DNA from: Methanosarcinaceae archaeon UBA470
Lineage (GTDB): Archaea; Halobacteriota; Methanosarcinia; Methanosarcinales; Methanosarcinaceae
Direction of reading: 5' to 3'
Assembly: GCA_002508425.1 (NCBI GenBank)
Contig: DAKU01000023.1
Span: forward strand, 1-8,711
DNA length: 8,711 bases
Below are positions 5,123 to 8,711 of the stretch, piece by piece (within the stretch, counting starts at the first letter, position 1; each line of letters opens with the position of its first letter). Position numbers and translations under genes: made by a program. The notes under the pieces are model-generated. The model worked only from the letters and a program-made list of their open reading frames with translations. It was not told where the DNA came from and searched no databases.

Positions 5123-6382
5123 TCATTTCTCCTTGCCGAGTGCATCCAATAATTGCTCAGGGTGCTTTTTCAATTTATCTAATATCTCGTTTATGTCATT
5201 CTGTCGCAGCTTCATAGCATCTAGCTCAGCCTTAACATCAGCCAGCTCCGACCTTTCGACTACATGACGGGCAGTCTCTGCTTGCAATATCTGGTTTTCC
5301 TTCTTAATCTGTTGATACTCAGGACTTTCAGATATGTCCAGTTCCTTCTGTATCGTGAGGAAGGGGACATATCTTTGATAGATTTCCTTGAGTTTGTCTG
5401 GACTTGCCCTGAAGTACGCGCTTCTTGTATCATCGAGAGTGTGTCCCATAAAATATTCTACATGGAATGAATCGCAACCAGAATTCAGAAGAGCACTATT
5501 AAAGTACTTTCTCATATTGTGTGATCTTATCAGATTCCTTGTACCAATAGGTGCAGCTTTCCCGGCTTTTTCGGCCATATCTCTATATATTGACATTAAC
5601 GCTGCTCTGCTAAGTTTTCTCATGTCTTCATGAGGATTATTTAAATACTCGTCTGTTACCTGCCTTGCAACAAAAAGGTAACCATCATCACTGTGTACCT
5701 TCTGTTTGTGTAGCTGGTCTCTGCGCCTTGGAAAATTACGCTTTGGTTTTCTATTTCTGTATGTCAGGTAGTCCCACACTGCACGGGATGCTTCAGGACT
5801 TAGGAAAGTTATAAAATCATAACCTACTTTTTCTCTTCGGAGTGGTAGGGTTGTAATCTCGGTTTCTGGATCATACCCCTCTTTGAAAATTCGCACTTTT
5901 AGGTTAATTACTTCAATTGCACTTAGACCACTGGAAACACCTACAAGTAGTATGGCCTTCTCCAAAGGATCAGCGACTTTTAAAACCTCTTGTAGATCTT
6001 CTTTTTCAGGTATTTTGTTATGTTTCTCTAACGGTCTAGCTTTGTTCCCTGATCTGGGAAGCGTGGGGATCTCAATGTCAAAAGATCTGTAGAATGATTT
6101 AGCTCCGCTTAGATAATTTTTGACCGTAATAGGTGCATAGTTGCTTTCCTGTAAATGTTTTCGGAATCCAATAAGATGTTTTTTGATATTCTTCTCACGC
6201 ATTAACTTGCCGGCTTTAATATCCGCTTCTGCCTCCTTCAGCAGTTCTTCAGGTGTTTTGTTCACATATTCAGTAAACGTCTGCATGGAAAGCAAATATG
6301 CATTTTTCGTGTTCTGTTTAAGATTCAACAAATCGAACCACTCTTGCACCAGTAAATCCTTTTCAAGCTCGGATATTTTCAT
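5123..6382 (-). CDS. Tyrosine recombinase (integrase) of the element
   Basis: 419 residues. Residues 8-105 form a SAM-like core-binding domain (NTKNAYLLSMQTFTEYV, then PITVKNYLSGAKSFYRS). Residues about 125-340 are the catalytic domain: K185 in REKVGYDFITFLS, H288 and R291 in RSHNMRKYF, H314 in FMGHTLDDT, and nucleophile Y323 in SAYFRA. The first catalytic Arg, normally in a GLR-type motif, is replaced: SSGLSAIEVINL has Ser154 (codon AGT). This may be a feature of the archaeal subfamily, with the Arg placed elsewhere, or a disabling change. Residues 355-405 form a coiled coil not needed for catalysis in other integrases, perhaps for oligomerisation. The enzyme is unsplit, unlike SSV-type integrases after integration. 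GGTG four bases before the ATG and AAGGA further upstream support the start. It is convergent with the regulator at zero spacing and ends beside candidate att at 6394. Confidence 0.88.
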   Translation of the reverse strand: MKISELEKDLLVQEWFDLLNLKQNTKNAYLLSMQTFTEYVNKTPEELLKEAEADIKAGKLMREKNIKKHLIGFRKHLQESNYAPITVKNYLSGAKSFYRSFDIEIPTLPRSGNKARPLEKHNKIPEKEDLQEVLKVADPLEKAILLVGVSSGLSAIEVINLKVRIFKEGYDPETEITTLPLRREKVGYDFITFLSPEASRAVWDYLTYRNRKPKRNFPRRRDQLHKQKVHSDDGYLFVARQVTDEYLNNPHEDMRKLSRAALMSIYRDMAEKAGKAAPIGTRNLIRSHNMRKYFNSALLNSGCDSFHVEYFMGHTLDDTRSAYFRASPDKLKEIYQRYVPFLTIQKELDISESPEYQQIKKENQILQAETARHVVERSELADVKAELDAMKLRQNDINEILDKLKKHPEQLLDALGKEK

Positions 6383-6393
6383 TTTGCACCATT

Positions 6394-6411
6394 CCTTAAA
6401 AAGTATATGTT
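6394..6411 (+). other. Candidate right attachment site next to the integrase
   Basis: CCTTAAAAAGTATATGTT repeats the sequence at 1626-1644, lacking one C. Short arms CTTAA and TTAAG (6395-6399 and 6410-6414) flank the centre. It lies 12 bp upstream of the integrase start codon, the usual place for an att site. It also contains part of the integrase ribosome-binding region and a possible TATA sequence read leftward, so integration or excision would swap integrase upstream DNA. Confidence 0.4.
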
Positions 6412-6420
6412 AAGTAATAG

Positions 6421-6785
6421 TACATAATATCTGTCTATATTGATAGTGCAGGTGCCTCGGCCACTCCTGCTATAACCATGACCGATGGCAATGCGGTCAT
6501 AGTGGATTCAGCCACTGCAGAGAACCCTTTCTATGTAAGGGTGACGTCTCAGCTACGGACACAGATGGCAACCCTGTAAGGGATGCCAGTGTAGTGCTCA
6601 GGGGTCTGGGCGGGGTTGCAACCAACACTACAGGCAGTGATGGCAGGACGCTGCTTATCACCAATCCGGCAATGGTCACACTGGGACCTAACCAGAACGA
6701 AGGTACAATGGACCTTACCATTTCAGCTAATGGGTTCTACGACTATGAGAAAGAAGATGCTGTGATGATAGTCAGGACTGCCTGA
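6421..6785 (+). pseudogene. 5'-truncated, frameshifted surface protein with Ig-like domains
   Basis: Coding-quality sequence without a start begins right after a TAG at 6418-6420. Frame A (from 6421) reads DSAGASATPAITMTDGNAV and TAENPFYVRVTS up to about 6549. The sense then continues in another frame from about 6549 (SATDTDGNPVRDASVVLRG ... DLTISANGFYDYEKEDAVM) to the TGA at 6783-6785. Restoring one base near 6546-6550 (for example TCTCA read as GTCTCA) would join them into VRVTVSATDTDGNP, a typical beginning of a carboxypeptidase-regulatory or Ig-like beta sandwich. It is therefore a C-terminal remnant carrying both a truncation and a single-base frameshift. It likely was an extracellular or cell-surface protein related to its neighbour at 6810, 24 bp downstream. 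The lost 5' part is not found on the other side of the element within this window. Confidence 0.65.
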
Positions 6786-6809
6786 CCATCATTCTATTTT
6801 TGTAATATC

Positions 6810-7256
6810 ATGAATTACAGAGGCTTTTTCAAGGATGAAGCAGCTGCGCTAGGTCTGCCTATCAGAATGGTGGTATTAACCATAGTAGGTCTTGCAGGTG
6901 TGACCGTTATGCTGGCTGCGCTCGCGGGTATTCAGACTACGCCAGGTGTGCTCTACGTAATATCCAACAGTACTTCTTTCTCCATGAACGGTACAACAGG
7001 TGATTCTCCATATATACTGCTTAAAGTGGTCAATTCCGAGGACGAACCAGTCTCAGGGGCAAGTGTGGTAATCTGGGGTCCTGATCACAGGACAGCTAAA
7101 GCAGGTAATACTGATACTTTTGGAGAATTTACTTTCCGTCTGGAGAATATGTCCCTACCCACAGGAAAAAGTGAAGGGTATGTAGCTGTGAAAGTGATAC
7201 AGGAGGGGTATCTAGACCTAGATGAGCACTATCTCATAAAGGTCAGATCCACCTGA
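6810..7256 (+). CDS. Pilin-like membrane-anchored protein with an Ig-like domain
   Basis: 148 residues. A short charged N-terminus FFKDEAAALGLPIRM precedes a 20-25-residue hydrophobic helix (about 18-40, MVVLTIVGLAGVTVMLAAL). This resembles the class III signal and N-terminal helix of archaeal type IV pilin-like proteins, although no perfect prepilin peptidase site is evident, so a simple membrane anchor is possible. Residues 60-148 form a beta-rich domain with PVSGASVVIWG, FGEFTFRL and GYVAVKVIQEGY, a CarboxypepD_reg/Ig-like pattern also seen in the upstream remnant. It probably acts outside the membrane as a surface or pilus component. There is no ribosome site, and no TATA at proper distance in the 24-bp gap, so it was probably transcribed with the upstream gene and may have lost its native promoter when that gene was cut. 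Confidence 0.7.
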   Translation: MNYRGFFKDEAAALGLPIRMVVLTIVGLAGVTVMLAALAGIQTTPGVLYVISNSTSFSMNGTTGDSPYILLKVVNSEDEPVSGASVVIWGPDHRTAKAGNTDTFGEFTFRLENMSLPTGKSEGYVAVKVIQEGYLDLDEHYLIKVRST

Positions 7257-7283
7257 TCATTATTTTTTTCTATATTTTTATAC
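7257..7283. terminator. T-rich bidirectional terminator between convergent genes
   Basis: The 27-bp gap between the pilin-like gene and the leftward coiled-coil gene includes TATTTTTTTC and ATATTTTTATA. Runs of T on the coding strand with no stem are the usual intrinsic terminator of archaea for rightward transcription. The leftward side lacks as clear a T-run. Confidence 0.55.
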
Positions 7284-7928
7284 TCATTCAGGACTTCTAT
7301 TTACTGTATAGAACCTTAACAGAGCAGCACCTGCTAGTACTAATGCAATGGCGAATGAGAAATAAGGGGACCTTATTATGTCCCATCTGTTACCTAAGAT
7401 GAGCACGCCTGTAAATAACATAAGGGCTGCTGCTACAAGTCCTGACAGCTCTATGGGCACTTTCACAGAGCCGATGGTGATCCTGTTCCGCTCTTCTGCT
7501 TTTTTAAGCCTTTTTTCGACGTCATCAAGCTGCTCCTTCATGTTTTGGGTAAGCACATGAATGTGGTCGTCGGTTTTGTTGTTCAGCAATTCGTTCTTTG
7601 TTTGCTGATGTACTTCATTGAGTCTGTGGACTTGTTTTTGTAGTTCTTCCAGCTCCTGTTTCAGTCGGATGCTGTCACTTTCTGAGGTATAAATTCCTTT
7701 TTTGTCAAGAGCACCTATCTGTTCCCTCAGCTCTACAAGTTCCATGCGCGTCTGTTTAAGGAGGTCAGCCTCTATATGTGCAGGATCGTCCATAAGATCT
7801 TGGGGAGGAACCTCCATGGAAAGCCTGCGCTCTACTGCCCGGAGTCTACGTTCCAGACTTCTCAGGTTCTGATCGAAGGAATTGATCCTGCCGTGCAGGT
7901 CATCTCTTGTTTTTTCATCAGTTGTCAT
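7284..7928 (-). CDS. Coiled-coil protein with two C-terminal membrane helices
   Basis: 214 residues. Residues 5-38 and about 52-150 are heptad-rich, charged coiled coil (NLRSLERRLRAVERRL, LKQELEELQKQVHRL, KEQLDDVEKRLKKAEERN). Two hydrophobic helices follow at about 160-179 and 188-207, joined by a short loop containing GNRWDIIRSPYF, so both ends of the hairpin lie on the same membrane side and the coiled coil is probably cytoplasmic. There is no enzymatic motif. It follows the UDP-glucose dehydrogenase gene by 7 bp, and its GGTGA ribosome site overlaps the last Trp and stop codon of that gene, so the two are probably co-transcribed. A scaffold or envelope-associated role is inference from topology. 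Confidence 0.75.
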   Translation of the reverse strand: MTTDEKTRDDLHGRINSFDQNLRSLERRLRAVERRLSMEVPPQDLMDDPAHIEADLLKQTRMELVELREQIGALDKKGIYTSESDSIRLKQELEELQKQVHRLNEVHQQTKNELLNNKTDDHIHVLTQNMKEQLDDVEKRLKKAEERNRITIGSVKVPIELSGLVAAALMLFTGVLILGNRWDIIRSPYFSFAIALVLAGAALLRFYTVNRSPE

Positions 7929-7935
7929 TCTCAGC

Positions 7936-8711
7936 TCACCAGCAGAGCCCTTCGTACTCTATCTTCACGGACAGTTCCTTTGGGTCTATGAGACGCCTGC
8001 CGTCTATGACCAATGGCATACAACTCCAAAGACATGTTCTCATAGCTGCGAATTCCTTGTCCAGCCTGCGGAACTGGTTCCATTCTGTCATGAGCAGGCA
8101 GGCATCGGCATCTGTAAGGGCTTCAGCTGCGCTGTCGCAATAGTTGATGTTGGGGAAGATCTTCTTCATGTGTTCCATTGCCATGGGGTCATAAGCAAAT
8201 ACCTGGGCTTCCTGGCGCAGGAGTTCCACAATGACCGGTATGGAGCGGGATTCACGGATATCATCGGTGTCGTTCTTGAAAGCCAGTCCGAGCACCGTGA
8301 TGCGTTTGTCCTTCAGTTCGCCCATCTTTTCCTTGAGCAACCTGATCATTCCCATAGGTTGCTCTTCATTTACATCGATAACCGAACGTAGCAGTTTAGG
8401 TGTATAATCAAGTTCCTCTGCCTTACCTATGATTGCCCGCACATCCTTGGGGAAGCAGGAGCCTCCGAAACCTGCCCCTGAGTTGAGAAAATGGGGGGAT
8501 ATCCTGAAGTCCTTGCCCACTTCTTCCATGACCTTGTATGTGTCGATGCCCATCTTCTTACATATATTCCCTATCTCGTTGGCGAAGGAGATCTTGGTTG
8601 CCAGCAGGGCATTGTTAGCATACTTTATCATTTCTGCAGTGGTGGGTTTGGTGTGCGTGACCTCGCAGTTAAGGCCCCGGTACAGTTCCGCGACCATGAA
8701 ATATGATCTCT
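7936..8711 (-). CDS. ugd: UDP-glucose 6-dehydrogenase family, C-terminal part (cut by the window edge)
   Basis: The frame is open through the right edge, where the residues before the internal Met at 8697 read RSYF, so the NAD-binding N-terminal domain lies outside. Counting from that Met, the central domain shows K25 and N29 in AEMIKYANNALL and the catalytic C81 in GFGGSCFPKD, the form typical of UDP-glucose rather than UDP-ManNAc dehydrogenases. The C-terminal nucleotide-binding domain has VLGLAFKNDTDDIRESRS, VFAYDPMA, TEWNQFRRLD and IDGRRLIDP. The enzyme oxidises UDP-glucose to UDP-glucuronate in two NAD-dependent steps in the cytoplasm, giving a precursor for glycan or N-glycan synthesis on surface proteins. 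Specificity within the UDP-sugar dehydrogenase family remains inferred. It forms a likely operon with the downstream coiled-coil gene. Confidence 0.9.
   Translation of the reverse strand, partial: RSYFMVAELYRGLNCEVTHTKPTTAEMIKYANNALLATKISFANEIGNICKKMGIDTYKVMEEVGKDFRISPHFLNSGAGFGGSCFPKDVRAIIGKAEELDYTPKLLRSVIDVNEEQPMGMIRLLKEKMGELKDKRITVLGLAFKNDTDDIRESRSIPVIVELLRQEAQVFAYDPMAMEHMKKIFPNINYCDSAAEALTDADACLLMTEWNQFRRLDKEFAAMRTCLWSCMPLVIDGRRLIDPKELSVKIEYEGLCW

Larger units (their letters stand above)
1626..6411. mobile_element. Integrated rolling-circle plasmid-like element (rep + integrase)
   Basis: The stretch holds an HUH Rep, a candidate replication origin, four small co-transcribed genes, a divergent regulator and a tyrosine recombinase, and no recognisable capsid, packaging or conjugation gene. 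A small circular replicon with a rolling-circle RepA and a site-specific recombinase is known from Methanosarcina acetivorans (plasmid pC2A, about 5.5 kb), so content and size fit that type. The limits given are the near-repeated candidate att sequences; the secure gene content spans 2094-6382. DNA right of 6421 belongs to chromosomal-looking, more GC-rich genes. Confidence 0.65.

Noticed and set aside
6480..6500. Small palindrome TGACCG...CGGTCA
   Set aside because: It lies within the degraded coding sequence of the surface protein and has no second copy or promoter context.
7882..8391. Long rightward ORF of 169 codons, with others at 7776-7991 and 8491-8706
   Set aside because: They are antisense to the clearly homologous UDP-glucose dehydrogenase and coiled-coil genes, and their composition is that of reverse-strand shadows.

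Overview
The window reads as chromosomal DNA of a methanogenic euryarchaeon, most likely of the Methanosarcinales, carrying a small integrated plasmid-like element. The assignment is inference. It rests on archaeal TATA-type promoters, GGTGA/GGAG ribosome sites, a pilin-like surface protein with an archaeal-style N-terminus, and a rolling-circle Rep plus tyrosine recombinase pairing like that reported for Methanosarcina plasmid pC2A. No 16S rRNA or methanogenesis gene is present to fix the genus.

Left flank (1-2093): a leftward gene starts at 1513 and runs off the window. It encodes a protein of at least 504 residues made largely of 46-residue TPR-like repeats, visible in the DNA as an eight-copy 138-bp tandem array. 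It is followed by about 580 bp of AT-rich DNA holding one decayed TPR fragment (about 1744-1971) and a candidate attachment sequence (1626-1644).

Element (about 1626 or 2090 to 6411): a leftward operon runs from an AbrB-type regulator (start probably 4083) through a 52-residue protein, a four-cysteine zinc-ribbon protein and an 88-residue protein. The last three are linked by ATGA overlaps. Next come a large two-part inverted repeat (3044-3114), which is a good candidate double-strand origin, and the HUH rolling-circle Rep (2966-2094). Transcribed the other way from the same 160-bp intergenic region is a winged-helix regulator (4244-5122). Three near-identical 14-bp palindromes lie between these divergent units, one touching the TATA box of the regulator, which resembles a three-operator switch. 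The rightward regulator and the leftward integrase (6382-5123) meet tail to tail with no base between their stop codons. The integrase has K, HxxR, GH and Y catalytic residues but a Ser where the first Arg is expected. A near-duplicate of the left candidate att sequence lies just upstream of the integrase (6394-6411).

Right flank (6421-8711): a 5'-truncated, frameshifted remnant of a surface protein with Ig-like repeats, a pilin-like membrane-anchored protein (6810-7256), a T-rich convergent terminator, and a leftward pair, UDP-glucose dehydrogenase (cut by the window edge) followed by a coiled-coil protein with two C-terminal membrane helices. This side is visibly more GC-rich than the element and left flank.

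The most notable parts are the compact element with its divergent three-operator control region, the candidate origin placed between the operon and rep, and the unusual integrase active site.
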